Source: Spirochaetaceae bacterium (GTDB lineage: Bacteria > Spirochaetota > Spirochaetia > SZUA-6 > DRHE01). From it: a stretch of 64,000 bases of DNA. The position numbers and the translations under genes are program-made. This document shows, piece by piece, positions 44,371 to 53,831 of the stretch (positions are counted from its first letter, which is position 1; each line of letters opens with the position of its first letter). The stretch lies in NCBI GenBank assembly GCA_020353535.1, contig CP070696.1, positions 3,575,346-3,639,345 of the forward strand, in the 5' to 3' direction. Under the pieces are notes generated by a model. That model was given only the letters and a program-made list of their open reading frames with translations. It was not told where the DNA came from and did not search any database.

Positions 44371-45873
44371 ATGAAGAAGAAATTGTTTGTGTGGGCCGGT
44401 GTAGCCGTCCTGGCTGTGGTCACCACGCTGCTGGCGGCCGTTGTAATTCGAACCGCGACCCTGATCTCAAAGCAGCTGACCGTGGAGAGCTCCACCCTTT
44501 CGACTCCCGAAGCGGATGAGATGGCGGCCCGCCTGGCCGGCGCTCTTCGCTTTCACACGGTTTCGTACAGTGATCCCTCCGAATTCGATGCTCGGGCTTT
44601 CTACGGCCTGCATGATTATCTGGAGGACAGCTTTCCGGCGGTCCACGCTGTCATGGAGCGTGAGGCAGTCGGGAAGTTCAGCCTGTTGTACACGTGGCAG
44701 GGCAGCGACCCCACCGCCGCCCCCATGCTGTTCCTCGGCCACCTCGATGTGGTTCCCGCCGCCGAAGCGGGAGACAAGTGGGAATATCCACCCTTCGCCG
44801 GTCGCGTGGAAGAAGGATTCATCTGGGGCCGGGGTGCCATGGACGACAAGCTCGCGGTCACGGGATTGCTGGAATCAGCGGAGGCACTCATCAAATCCGG
44901 TTTTACTCCTTCCAGGACCATCTATCTGGCTTTCGGCCACGACGAGGAAACGGGAGGCCAAAACGGAGCCCGGCAGATCGTGGAATTGCTCGTCAGCCGC
45001 GGTATTCAGGCCGAGTTCGCCCTGGATGAAGGCCTGATCATAACCGACGGGATCATGCCGGGAGTAGCCAGCCCCGTAGCCCTGATCGGGATCGCCGAAA
45101 AAGGCACAATGTTCGTCGAGCTCACCGCCCATGCGGCAGGAGGACACTCCTCGATGCCGCCGGCGCAGACTGCGGTAGGAACGCTGGCCCAGGCTCTTAT
45201 TGCCCTTAATGAAAATCCCCTTCCCTCCAGACTGGTGTCCCCGATACGAGAGATGTTCGCCTACACAGCGCCGGAAATGAGCCTGCCTATGAAAGCGATT
45301 TTTGGAAACATGTGGCTGTTCGAGGGTCTGGTGCGTTCTCAGATGGCAGCCAAGCCCTCTACAAATGCCCAGGTCCGTACAACCACTGCCCCGACCATGC
45401 TGTGGGGTTCTCCCGCGGAGAACGTGCTCCCCAATGAGGCTCGGGCCGTGGTAAATTACAGGCTTCTCAGCGGCGACACCATCGACCAGGTCCTGGAGTA
45501 TGTTCAGGATACCGTCGACAATCCCAACGTAAAGGTAAGCCTGGCCAAGGCGATCAGCGGCGAAGCCTCTCAGATTTCAACCACCGATTCCCGGGCCTTC
45601 GAAACCATCCATAAAACCGTAAAGCAGGTTTTCCCCCAAGCCCTGGTCGCTCCGAGCATGATGGTGGGATACTCCGATTCCCGCCAGTACAGCCCGGTGG
45701 CCAAGGATATCTACCGCTTTGTGCCGATCGTGGCGCAGCAAAAGGACCTGGATAGAATCCACGGCATCAATGAGCGGCTGTCCGTGGAGAACTACCAGAA
45801 GCTCGTCGCCTTCTACATGCAGTTCATCATGAACTGCGCCGGCCTTCCCGTTCAGGTTGCCTCCGCGGATTGA
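44371..45873 (+). CDS. Membrane-anchored M20 peptidase (PM20D1/carboxypeptidase-like)
   Basis: The 500-aa protein has an N-terminal helix (LFVWAGVAVLAVVTTLLAAVV) and then an M20 core: FLGHLDVVPA, GAMDDKLAVTG, FGHDEETGGQNGA, LDEGLIITDG and the AHAAGGHSS lid motif. The length and anchor match the PM20D1/yeast carboxypeptidase S group, which cleaves or forms N-acyl amino acids and removes terminal residues. It likely works on the outer face of the membrane. GGAGGTGTAAC gives a strong ribosome site before ATG 44371; upstream codons were rejected. It is alone in its unit, convergent with the liv operon, and distinct from the cytoplasmic M20 at 8329. Confidence 0.88.
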   Translation: MKKKLFVWAGVAVLAVVTTLLAAVVIRTATLISKQLTVESSTLSTPEADEMAARLAGALRFHTVSYSDPSEFDARAFYGLHDYLEDSFPAVHAVMEREAVGKFSLLYTWQGSDPTAAPMLFLGHLDVVPAAEAGDKWEYPPFAGRVEEGFIWGRGAMDDKLAVTGLLESAEALIKSGFTPSRTIYLAFGHDEETGGQNGARQIVELLVSRGIQAEFALDEGLIITDGIMPGVASPVALIGIAEKGTMFVELTAHAAGGHSSMPPAQTAVGTLAQALIALNENPLPSRLVSPIREMFAYTAPEMSLPMKAIFGNMWLFEGLVRSQMAAKPSTNAQVRTTTAPTMLWGSPAENVLPNEARAVVNYRLLSGDTIDQVLEYVQDTVDNPNVKVSLAKAISGEASQISTTDSRAFETIHKTVKQVFPQALVAPSMMVGYSDSRQYSPVAKDIYRFVPIVAQQKDLDRIHGINERLSVENYQKLVAFYMQFIMNCAGLPVQVASAD

Positions 45874-45923
45874 ACTATCCCCTCGGGATAAGCAAATAAC
45901 AGCAGGTGTACAAAGACAAAGAT

Positions 45924-45961
45924 AAACGGGGACCGTCTCCCGACCAGAGACGTCCCCGTTT
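45924..45961. terminator. Bidirectional terminator between the M20 and livJ-like genes
   Basis: AAACGGGGA-C-CGTCTC (45924-45939) pairs with GAGACG-T-CCCCGTTT (45946-45961) with one mismatch around a 6-nt loop. A and T tracts flank the stem (AAAGATAAA before, TGCTGTTTA after), so it can end transcription from both convergent genes. Confidence 0.75.
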
Positions 45962-45992
45962 GCTGTTTATTGGATCTATCAGGAAATTGCGA

Positions 45993-47207
45993 TTACGGCA
46001 TCGGATAGATCGGCTTGGCTTGTCCAGCCTCCGGCGGAAAGACGGTCTTGATCACACCGTTCTGGATCTGAAAAGTGACCGTGGCGCCGGCCATGTTCTG
46101 GCCCGTCGAATCCCATTTTGTCGGCCCCCAGAAGGTGGAACCACTGTAGGAGCGAAGGGCTTCCCGCACCTTATCGGTCTCCAGGCTGCCAGCCTTCTCG
46201 ATGGCCGTCTGGAGCAGTAGTCCTCCCTGGCTGGCGGCAGCTGCCTGGTAGCTCAAACCCTCGCCAAACTTATTCGCATACAGATCCGCATAGTCCGAAG
46301 CGCTACCGAACAGAGCGTCGGAGTAGTTCATTTCGGGCATCCACCAGGACACGCCGAAAATGTTGTTCGCGTCACTTCCCAGGTTGTCCGTGAAATCCTT
46401 GAGCTCGGGGCCGGTGGTAAAGCCAATGGCTTTGAGACGCACCTTCTGCTCGTTCAGCTGGCGAACAGTCAGGATCGCCTCCTCCAGATAGCCGCTACCC
46501 ATCAGCACCTCGGCACCTGAATTCTTGATCTTCAGAATCGTGGAGGATAGGTCCTTCACGCCCTTTGTGTATTCTTCGATGTACACCACGTCGAAGCCCT
46601 TCTGCTTGGCGTAGGCTTCAGCCCCCTTGGCCACCGCGCCGGGGAAATTGTCGTTTGGGTAGATTATCGCCACCTTCGTGGGCTTGGGGCTCTGGGCGGC
46701 CAACATGTCGATGAAGCTGGCGAAGATCCGCGTGGCCGGAGCCAGAACCGCATAGACGTTCTGGAAACCGCGATCGTAGATGTTGGTGGCGTTGGCCAGA
46801 GTCGCCATGGTAATGATGTTGTACTTCTCGGCTATCGCCGTGGTGGCGAAGGTCGGACCGGAACCGAAAGGTCCGAGCAGGAATTGGACCTTGTCCTCGG
46901 TGATCAGCTTCTCGGTGAGCTTGGCCGAAGTTTGGTTGTCGGACTGATCGTCGTAGTACACGATTTCCACCGGCAGCTTTTTGCCGCCAACGTTGATTCC
47001 GCCTTCTGCATTTACCTGCTCGGCCCACAGCTCGTATCCGCTTTTCACCATATTGCCGAACCGAGCCAGGTTGCCGCTCAGGGACACCGAAGCGCCGATC
47101 TTGATGACCTCCGGTGCTTCCGTCTCCGTTCCGCCGGCGGCGAAGAGCGTTCCTGCGGCAAGCAGCAACGCTGTCAGGACAACTAGGTCTGTGAAGAACT
47201 TTTTCAT
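45993..47207 (-). CDS. livJ: Branched-chain amino acid-type ABC substrate-binding protein
   Basis: The 404-aa protein is a Peripla_BP_6 (LivJ/HAAT) binding protein. A signal peptide ends LFAAGGTETE, without a lipobox Cys. Family motifs include IKIGASVSLSGNLARFG, LITEDKVQFLLGPFGSG and the late GSTFWGPTKWDSTGQN. It is the last gene of the minus-strand livHMGFJ operon, 57 nt after livF. GGGAGGAACGT precedes the ATG. LIV-type systems carry leucine-type amino acids but many family members take urea, amides or aromatic acids; the neighbourhood (deaminase, molybdenum hydroxylase) leaves that open. Confidence 0.9.
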   Translation of the reverse strand: MKKFFTDLVVLTALLLAAGTLFAAGGTETEAPEVIKIGASVSLSGNLARFGNMVKSGYELWAEQVNAEGGINVGGKKLPVEIVYYDDQSDNQTSAKLTEKLITEDKVQFLLGPFGSGPTFATTAIAEKYNIITMATLANATNIYDRGFQNVYAVLAPATRIFASFIDMLAAQSPKPTKVAIIYPNDNFPGAVAKGAEAYAKQKGFDVVYIEEYTKGVKDLSSTILKIKNSGAEVLMGSGYLEEAILTVRQLNEQKVRLKAIGFTTGPELKDFTDNLGSDANNIFGVSWWMPEMNYSDALFGSASDYADLYANKFGEGLSYQAAAASQGGLLLQTAIEKAGSLETDKVREALRSYSGSTFWGPTKWDSTGQNMAGATVTFQIQNGVIKTVFPPEAGQAKPIYPMP

Positions 47208-47264
47208 ACGTTCCTCCCTTTCTTTTTTTTCTAGTATACTGATTCTCTCTAGACTAAGCCAAGA

Positions 47265-47972
47265 TCAGATTCCCAAATAAGCCCTTTGTATCTCCGTATT
47301 CTTTAGTAGTTCCTCGGAAGCTCCCGACATCTCAACCCGGCCGTTCACAAACACATACCCCTTGCTGGCAAGTTCTAGGGCAATCTGCACATCCTGGTCG
47401 ACGAGGAGAATGGAGATCTCCCTATTCTCGTGGATCTCCAGAAGAACTCTAATCAGCCCGTCCACAATGACCGGCGCCAGGCCGAGGGAAAGCTCGTCGA
47501 GAAGCAGTACCTTGGGATCGGCCATCAGACCACGAGCCACGGCACACATCTGAGCCTCTCCGCCGGAGAGGGTTCCGGCCAGTTGCCTGCGTCTTTCTTT
47601 GAGTACCGGCAGAATACCGTAAACCCAATCCAGGTCTCGGCGGATTCTGCTTCGATCCCTACGGGTATAGGCTCCCATCATCAGGTTGTCCTCCACAGTG
47701 AGCCCGCTGTACAGTTGCCGGCCTTCCGGAACCATCATAATGCCGTGTTTCGCCCGCCAGGTCTGGGGCAGACCGGTTATGTCCTCCCCATCGAACAGGA
47801 TAGTTCCGCTGTAGGGTTGTATGGCTCCAGCTAGGGTTCTCAAGAAGGTGGTCTTACCCACGCCGTTGGCCCCGATCAGAGCGGTGATGCTGCCGGTTTC
47901 GATCTCCAACGCCAGGTCCCAGAGGATCTGCACATCCCCGTAGCCGGCGTTCAATGCCTCGACCTTGAGCAT
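47265..47972 (-). CDS. livF: Branched-chain amino acid-type ABC transporter ATPase
   Basis: The 235-aa ATPase has Walker A GANGVGKTT, signature LSGGEAQMCAVARG, Walker B VLLLDELSLGLAP and a switch region with Gln instead of the usual His (LVDQDVQIA), which is normal for LivF. The ATG overlaps the stop of livG by 1 nt. It pairs with LivG as the energising heterodimer. Confidence 0.92.
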   Translation of the reverse strand: MLKVEALNAGYGDVQILWDLALEIETGSITALIGANGVGKTTFLRTLAGAIQPYSGTILFDGEDITGLPQTWRAKHGIMMVPEGRQLYSGLTVEDNLMMGAYTRRDRSRIRRDLDWVYGILPVLKERRRQLAGTLSGGEAQMCAVARGLMADPKVLLLDELSLGLAPVIVDGLIRVLLEIHENREISILLVDQDVQIALELASKGYVFVNGRVEMSGASEELLKNTEIQRAYLGI

Positions 47973-48724
47973 TATTCTGCCCTCCTCTTTGCGTACCGTT
48001 CTCCCAGGTAGGCGGAGATAACCTTTTCGTCGTTGCTGATCTGCTCCGGCGTTCCTTCCGCGATTTTACGTCCGTGGTGCAGCACGATGATGCGGTGAGA
48101 AATACCCATGATCGCCTTCATCACGTGCTCGATGACCAGGATCGTCCGTCCCTCCTTCTCATTCAGCTTCCGGATCAGGGCCATGATCCAGTTGATCTCC
48201 GTAGTGTTCAAACCGGCCATGACCTCATCGAGAAGAAGAAGCTCTGGATCCATTGCCAAAGCCCGGGCCAACTCCAGCCTTTTGCGCTCGGAGATATTAA
48301 GATTCTCCACCGCCACGTTTTCCTGACCTCTCAAATTAACGGTGGATAGAATTGCCCGGGTTCTCTCTCGTGCTTCCTTGGCATCCCGGATCTTGTCCTT
48401 ACCGAAAAGGGCTCCGATCGAAACGTTCTCCAGCAGGGTCATGCCGGGAAAGGGTTTCACGATCTGGAAGGTACGGGAGATCCCCAATTCGGCGATTCGA
48501 AAGGGTTTGAGTCCGGAGATCACCTGATCCTTAAAGCTGATCGATCCCCGGGTCAAGGAGAGGGTACCGTTGATCATGGACAGGAGGGTGGTCTTTCCCG
48601 CTCCGTTGGGTCCGATGATACCGAGGATCTCACCCCTTTTTACCTCAAAGTCGACGTCCCACACCGCTTTCAAGGCCCCGAAGGTTTTACCAACCCCCCG
48701 GCCGCTCAGTATGATTTGATTCAT
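47972..48724 (-). CDS. livG: Branched-chain amino acid-type ABC transporter ATPase
   Basis: The 250-aa ATPase has Walker A GPNGAGKTT, signature NISERKRLELARAL, Walker B LLLLDEVMAGLN and the switch His in VIEHVMKAIMG. The signature NISERKR replaces the usual SxGxxR form (LSGGQ-type), as is seen in LivG proteins with LxYGxQRRLE; here the Gly is replaced, which is a small oddity. The start 48724 overlaps the livM stop (ATGA). Confidence 0.92.
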   Translation of the reverse strand: MNQIILSGRGVGKTFGALKAVWDVDFEVKRGEILGIIGPNGAGKTTLLSMINGTLSLTRGSISFKDQVISGLKPFRIAELGISRTFQIVKPFPGMTLLENVSIGALFGKDKIRDAKEARERTRAILSTVNLRGQENVAVENLNISERKRLELARALAMDPELLLLDEVMAGLNTTEINWIMALIRKLNEKEGRTILVIEHVMKAIMGISHRIIVLHHGRKIAEGTPEQISNDEKVISAYLGERYAKRRAE

Positions 48725-49680
48725 CGCTTGGCCCCCTTGCGCCGCACCGGGACCAGATCTCGGATCCCTTTTCCCTGGGTCACCAGACTGATGATCCCCC
48801 TCGGCATGAACAGAACAACCAGGATGATGATCAAACCGAGGATCCCGAGATGAAGATTGATGAAGCGCGACCAGACCAGCTCGGAGATGGTCTCCAGGAT
48901 GAAGGCACCGATCACCGGTCCAAAAATCGTTCCGGCTCCGCCGATCAGCAGGATCACGAACATCTTTACCACCCACATCACGTCGAACACGGTGGGGGCA
49001 TCGATGTAGGTGAACCAGTAGGCATACACAGATCCGGTGATTCCTGTAAACAACGCACTCAGCGCCCAGGCGGTGATCTTATAGCGGGTGGTATCGATCC
49101 CCATGACCCCGGCGGCTTCTTCATTCGCCCTGATCGCCTTGAAGGCGTACCCCAGGCGATTCTTGGACAGCCGCCATACCACGATGAGAATGATGATTAA
49201 TAGCCCGAACATCATGAAGTAGAAGAAGGTATTTATCATGACCGGACTCCCACGTAGCGGCGGAACGGTGATGCCCTGCCCGCCTCCGGTGATCTCGGTC
49301 ATGTTTTCCACGATGTACTTCATCGCCTCAGCCGCCCCAAGGGTGCCAAGGGCGAAGTAGTGCCCCTTCAGCCGCAACAGAAGCAGGCCGAGAACAATCG
49401 CCACGGCCACTGCTACAGCCGCCGAGCATATCAGTGCGGGGGGATAGGAAAAGCCGACTCTGGTCATCAGGACCGCCGTGGTGTATGCGCCTAAACCGAA
49501 GAAGATCATGTTGCCGAAGGCTGCGTATCCTGTGAACCCCGCGATGATGTTCAGTGCCGAGGCCAGGACGGCGAACATGAAGGTAAAGGTAATCAGCCGT
49601 ACCCAGAATCCGGTGAGCAGAAACGGAGCGGCGATGCACAGCAGCACCAGTATCGCTAAAACAATAAGTTTGCTCTTCAT
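48721..49680 (-). CDS. livM: Branched-chain amino acid-type ABC transporter permease
   Basis: The 319-aa permease has eight or so hydrophobic segments, with NIIAGFTGYAAFGNMIFFGLGAYT near the N-terminus (core GYAAFGNMIFFGLGAY) and the cytoplasmic loop GYAFKAIRANEEAAGVMGID that meets the ATPase. The start at 49680 overlaps the livH stop (ATGA), with AGAGGTTCTACGA as the ribosome site inside livH. Confidence 0.92.
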   Translation of the reverse strand: MKSKLIVLAILVLLCIAAPFLLTGFWVRLITFTFMFAVLASALNIIAGFTGYAAFGNMIFFGLGAYTTAVLMTRVGFSYPPALICSAAVAVAVAIVLGLLLLRLKGHYFALGTLGAAEAMKYIVENMTEITGGGQGITVPPLRGSPVMINTFFYFMMFGLLIIILIVVWRLSKNRLGYAFKAIRANEEAAGVMGIDTTRYKITAWALSALFTGITGSVYAYWFTYIDAPTVFDVMWVVKMFVILLIGGAGTIFGPVIGAFILETISELVWSRFINLHLGILGLIIILVVLFMPRGIISLVTQGKGIRDLVPVRRKGAKR

Positions 49681-50540
49681 TCGTAGAACCTCTTTCCAAG
49701 CAGCCCTTGAGGTCGAAACACCAGCACCAGGACCAGAACCGAGAAGCCCAGCAACTCCTGGTAAGAGGATGGGATGAAGGCGGTTCCAACGGTTTCCACC
49801 AGACCAAGGACCATACCGCCGGCCAGGGCACCGATTGTCGAGCCCAATCCCCCGAGTATCGAGATCACAAAGGCTTTCCCCACCAACGGGCCGCCCACAA
49901 AGGGATTCACGCTCATAATCGGAGATATCAGACAACCCGCCGCCCCGGCCAAAGCTGCGCTTACTCCAAAGGTGATGGCGTAGATATTAAACACGTCGAT
50001 GCCTACGGTTTTGGCTCCTTCGAAGTTCAAGGCCGTTGCGTTAATGGCGATCCCCGTTTTTGTTCTCCTGATAAACAGGTAGAACAATCCGGTCAGAACA
50101 AGGGCCACGGCAAATATCCCCAGGCGAACCAGCGGAACGACCACACCCCCAATTTCAAATCCGGCCGAAGAGTAGGGCAGCTTCACGCTGCGATAATCGG
50201 CGCTCCAGATTAAAAGACAGATGTTGGCAATAAGAATCTGCAGACCAAAGGTGAAGGTCAGGGTGATGAACACACTGCCTCGAACCACTCGGTTGAGGAC
50301 GAATTTCTGAATCACGTAGGCCAAAGCGAAGAGAACCGCCATTACCACGGGAATGGATAGGAAGGGATCGATTCCCAATACGGCGTACAGTGTGTAGGAC
50401 AGGTAGGCGCCGATCATGATAAAGCTTCCGTGGGCTACGTTGATGATATTCATCACTCCCCAAACCAGGGAGAAACCGATCCCGATGGTTGCATAAACGG
50501 CACCAAAGAGGATTCCATTGATAACCGCCTGAAGTAACAT
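49677..50540 (-). CDS. livH: Branched-chain amino acid-type ABC transporter permease
   Basis: The 287-aa permease has the LivH pattern: LLQAVINGILFGAVYATIG, GVMNIINVAHGSFIMIGAYL (core NIINVAHGSF) and the late LGGLGSTIGALAGGMVLGLVE. It is the first gene of the operon; AAGGACGAAGCAAG precedes the ATG. The 141-nt gap to the divergent gene at 50682 must hold both promoters; no clear hexamers were picked. Confidence 0.92.
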   Translation of the reverse strand: MLLQAVINGILFGAVYATIGIGFSLVWGVMNIINVAHGSFIMIGAYLSYTLYAVLGIDPFLSIPVVMAVLFALAYVIQKFVLNRVVRGSVFITLTFTFGLQILIANICLLIWSADYRSVKLPYSSAGFEIGGVVVPLVRLGIFAVALVLTGLFYLFIRRTKTGIAINATALNFEGAKTVGIDVFNIYAITFGVSAALAGAAGCLISPIMSVNPFVGGPLVGKAFVISILGGLGSTIGALAGGMVLGLVETVGTAFIPSSYQELLGFSVLVLVLVFRPQGLLGKRFYE

Positions 50541-50681
50541 CTTGCTTCGTCCTTACAGATTGGATATAGAAGGAAGTGAATCATTTCTAACAATTTCCTG
50601 TAAAAAAAACAAGTCAGGCCGGATTTCCTTTCCAGAACGCGGTAATTCAGGTAGGATGGATTTCGGGAGGTACTGTACAAA

Positions 50682-51029
50682 GTGGAAAAGATTGCTCTTT
50701 TCGCCTTCAACGGCGACCCGATGTGTTTTATCCATGTGCTGCTCAACGCCATCGACTTCAGCGAGAAGGACTTCGAGATCAAGGTCGTGATCGAAGGCTC
50801 TGCAACCAGGCTCATTGGGGAGATTGACAAAGACAATCACCCCCTCCACGGTTTGTACAAAAAAGTCAAGGAAAAGGTCCTGCTGATGGGAGTGTGCAGA
50901 GCTTGCGCCACGAAGACGGGTACGCTGCAGGCAGCACATGATCAAGGCCTACGTCTTCTGGAGGATATGTCCGGGCATCCCGGCATGGCCAACTTTATCG
51001 AGCAGGGTTACAAGATCATCACGTTCTAA
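50682..51029 (+). CDS. DsrE-like small cytoplasmic protein
   Basis: The 115-aa protein resembles DsrE/DsrF-like and peroxiredoxin-like small proteins: MEKIALFAFNGDP start, a central KVVIEGSATRLIG and a Cys pair C72-x2-C75 in LLMGVCRACATKTG. DsrE-type proteins carry sulfur or act as small redox/metal-binding subunits. The start is probably GTG 50682, with GGGAGG 11 nt upstream. It is followed 65 nt later by the LuxR-type regulator and is divergent from livH. Function beyond the fold is unknown. Confidence 0.7.
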   Translation: MEKIALFAFNGDPMCFIHVLLNAIDFSEKDFEIKVVIEGSATRLIGEIDKDNHPLHGLYKKVKEKVLLMGVCRACATKTGTLQAAHDQGLRLLEDMSGHPGMANFIEQGYKIITF

Positions 51030-51094
51030 GAATTGAGCGGCCTTAGCGAGACTATCGCCGTCGCTTGAGAAACGGTTACAATCAGGTTAATAAC

Positions 51095-53752
51095 GTGGTC
51101 ACCCCTGTATTGAAGACAAAACTCTATATACCCACCCTACGTCCGGAGCTGGTACATAGGGACCGCCTCATCGAGAATCTGCAGGCTGGTATTCGCCGCC
51201 GTCTGACCCTGGTCTCGGCTCCGGCGGGTTTCGGGAAAACCACCTTGATCGGCGCCTGGATCCGGCAAATCGAGCAACCGGTCGCCTGGCTGTCCCTGGA
51301 TGAAAGTGACAACGATCCGGTTCGTTTTCTGTCCTATTTCATCGCCGCCCTGCAAACGATTCAACCCAAGCTCGCGGATGGTCTGCTGTCGGACTACCAA
51401 CCCCTGAAATCTTCGGCGGCAGAATCCGTACTTACGCAGCTGCTCAACGAAATAGCGGACATCGAAGGACACTGCATCGTCGTATTCGATGATTACCACC
51501 TGATTGGCGATTCCACGATCCACAGACACCTGGGCTTCCTCCTCGAACATCTTCCCGCACAGGTACATCTGGTGATCTGCACCAGGTCGGATCCTCCCCT
51601 GCCTCTGGCTGCCCTTCGGGCACGCGGGCAGATGACGGAACTGCGCGCCGAGGATCTGCGTTTTACCCGGGAAGAGACCGCGGAGTTTCTGAACCGGTTG
51701 ATGGGTTTGGATCTGACAGGTCCCGATATACAGGTTCTAGCCGACCACACCGAAGGCTGGATCGCCGGACTGCAGATGGCCGCGGTATCTTTGCAGGGCC
51801 GCCCGGACACATCGGGCTTCATCAAGTCCTTCACCGGCAGCAACCGCTACATTCTCGATTACCTGGTTGAGGAGGTACTATCCCGCCAACCGGAAAATAT
51901 CCAACAGTTTCTGCTCAAAACATCGGTCCTGGACCGGTTGACCGGTCCTCTCTGTGAAGTTGTGAGCGGTGAGCGGGATTGCGGGGCAATCCTCGAACAC
52001 CTTGATCGGCATAATCTGTTCATCGTTCCATTGGACAGCGAACGCCTGTGGTACCGATACCACCGATTATTCGGTGACCTGCTGCGTCACCGGGCCGAAC
52101 AGAATTACTCCGCTCAAATGTCCGAGCTTCACCGTCGAGCCAGCCGTTGGTACGAACAGCATGGAATGATTGCGGAGGCCATCGACCAAACCCTTGCGGA
52201 GAAAGACTTTGAAAGGGCGATGGAGCTGATCGAGGACAATGCCCAAAATACATTGATGCGCAGCGAATTTGCCACGCTTTTGAGATGGATCGAAGCCCTG
52301 CCGCAAGACCTGGTATGCAAACGACCATTGCTGTGCGTGTACTTCGCCCTGGGATTGCTCATGGCTGGTGCTCCGCTGAACCAGATCCAGGCGCAGATCG
52401 ACGCAGCCGTAAAGGCAGATACCGGGCAACAGATCAGCGGCCAGCTGGCGGCATTCCGCGCCTTTCTGTCCGCGATCCAGGGCGACATCGACGAGAGCCT
52501 GCGGCAGAGCAACCTGGCCATGGAACTGCTCCCGGAGGAAGAACTATTCTTCCGCAGTGTGATCAGTCGGATTGTGGCCAACGTCACCTATGCCACGAGC
52601 GGCGATATCCCCAAAGCGGTTCGAATTTTCGAAGAGAACATCAATAGATCCCGTGCAGCGGGAAACATCACGATCGTCGGAGCCTTGATGTCCGAGCTGG
52701 GGGAGCTACGCACCATTCAGGGACGACTCCACGAGGCCAGGAGAACATATGAGCAGGTGCTTGAGCAGACCGTTGATGATACGGGAAATTTGATGCCCGT
52801 AGCCGGTCTGGCCATGATGGGGCTGGGGAACCTGCTTCGCGAGTGGAACGACCTGGACTCCGCCGAAAGACAACTGAACGAAGGAATCGAACTGGTACGG
52901 AACCTTGGGGTAGTCGGTACGCTGGACGGCTACATCGCTCTGGCCAGGGTTAAGCAGGCCCAGAATCTGCCGCATGAGGCTCAAGCGGTAATGGACACGG
53001 TCCACAAGATCGCCGCGCGTTTCGACGCCAGTGATCTGGATGATCTGCTCGTGAATCTACAGCGCGCACGCCTCTGGCTCATTCAAAACCGGGTTGATTC
53101 GGCCGCCCGCTGGCGCGACGAGTGGGTAGAGCGAAGAACCAGGAACAACGAGAGCATTCCCTTTGTATTGAAGGAGCTGGATCAGATACTCCACGCCCAC
53201 ATCCTGCTGGCTCAGGGGAAATTGGAGGATTGTCTGAAAGTGCTGAAGCAGCTTCAGAAGACGGCAGAAAAACTGGGCAGATACGGGATTGTCCTCGAAT
53301 CTCTCGTACTGCAGAGCCTGGCAGCCTCGAAGCAGGGCGACAACGAACAGTCCCTTCAGAGCCTGGAGGAGGCCTTGATAATCGCCGAACCGGAGGGATT
53401 TTTGCGCCTCTTCCTCGATGAAGGGGAGCCGATGGCTCAGCTGCTCTACCAGGCGGCGAACAAAGGTCTCCGCCGGGAGTATGTAGGGCGCTTATTGGCG
53501 GCCTTTCCGCCGAGCCGGGAGAGCCAGGTCGGCATCTCGGAACATCTGATCGAAGCGCTCAGCCAACGGGAAATCGAGGTGCTTCAGCTTCTGGCTAAGG
53601 GATCTTCCAATAAAGAGGTAGCCAGGCAGCTATTCATCAGTTTGCCGACGGTGAAATGGCACACGAGCAATATCTACGGAAAGCTGGGCGTGCAGAACAG
53701 AACCCAGGCCGTGGCCAAAGCCAGGGCGCTCGGGTTGATTGCGTTGCCCTGA
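51095..53752 (+). CDS. MalT-like STAND ATPase with C-terminal LuxR helix-turn-helix
   Basis: The protein of about 885 aa has the MalT architecture. The N-terminus KTKLYIPTLRPELVHRDRL is typical. Walker A APAGFGKTT lies at 42-50, Walker B-like HCIVVFDDYHLI and sensor CTRSDPPLPL follow. A TPR-like helical middle is followed by a LuxR-type HTH in the last 65 residues (LSQREIEVLQLLAKGSSNKEVA). Such proteins are ligand- and ATP-dependent activators. The start is ambiguous between GTG 51095 (weak AGGT) and TTG 51065. It lies just ahead of the feoB-like gene (79 nt), which makes that array a candidate target. It differs in its output domain from the BTAD regulator at 9507. Confidence 0.9.
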   Translation: MVTPVLKTKLYIPTLRPELVHRDRLIENLQAGIRRRLTLVSAPAGFGKTTLIGAWIRQIEQPVAWLSLDESDNDPVRFLSYFIAALQTIQPKLADGLLSDYQPLKSSAAESVLTQLLNEIADIEGHCIVVFDDYHLIGDSTIHRHLGFLLEHLPAQVHLVICTRSDPPLPLAALRARGQMTELRAEDLRFTREETAEFLNRLMGLDLTGPDIQVLADHTEGWIAGLQMAAVSLQGRPDTSGFIKSFTGSNRYILDYLVEEVLSRQPENIQQFLLKTSVLDRLTGPLCEVVSGERDCGAILEHLDRHNLFIVPLDSERLWYRYHRLFGDLLRHRAEQNYSAQMSELHRRASRWYEQHGMIAEAIDQTLAEKDFERAMELIEDNAQNTLMRSEFATLLRWIEALPQDLVCKRPLLCVYFALGLLMAGAPLNQIQAQIDAAVKADTGQQISGQLAAFRAFLSAIQGDIDESLRQSNLAMELLPEEELFFRSVISRIVANVTYATSGDIPKAVRIFEENINRSRAAGNITIVGALMSELGELRTIQGRLHEARRTYEQVLEQTVDDTGNLMPVAGLAMMGLGNLLREWNDLDSAERQLNEGIELVRNLGVVGTLDGYIALARVKQAQNLPHEAQAVMDTVHKIAARFDASDLDDLLVNLQRARLWLIQNRVDSAARWRDEWVERRTRNNESIPFVLKELDQILHAHILLAQGKLEDCLKVLKQLQKTAEKLGRYGIVLESLVLQSLAASKQGDNEQSLQSLEEALIIAEPEGFLRLFLDEGEPMAQLLYQAANKGLRREYVGRLLAAFPPSRESQVGISEHLIEALSQREIEVLQLLAKGSSNKEVARQLFISLPTVKWHTSNIYGKLGVQNRTQAVAKARALGLIALP

Positions 53753-53831
53753 ATTCCCATCCTCGATCCATACCTCCGGTGCGGTTTTCAACTTCGGTAG
53801 AAAAGTTTACTCTTTAGACGAGACCACTACA

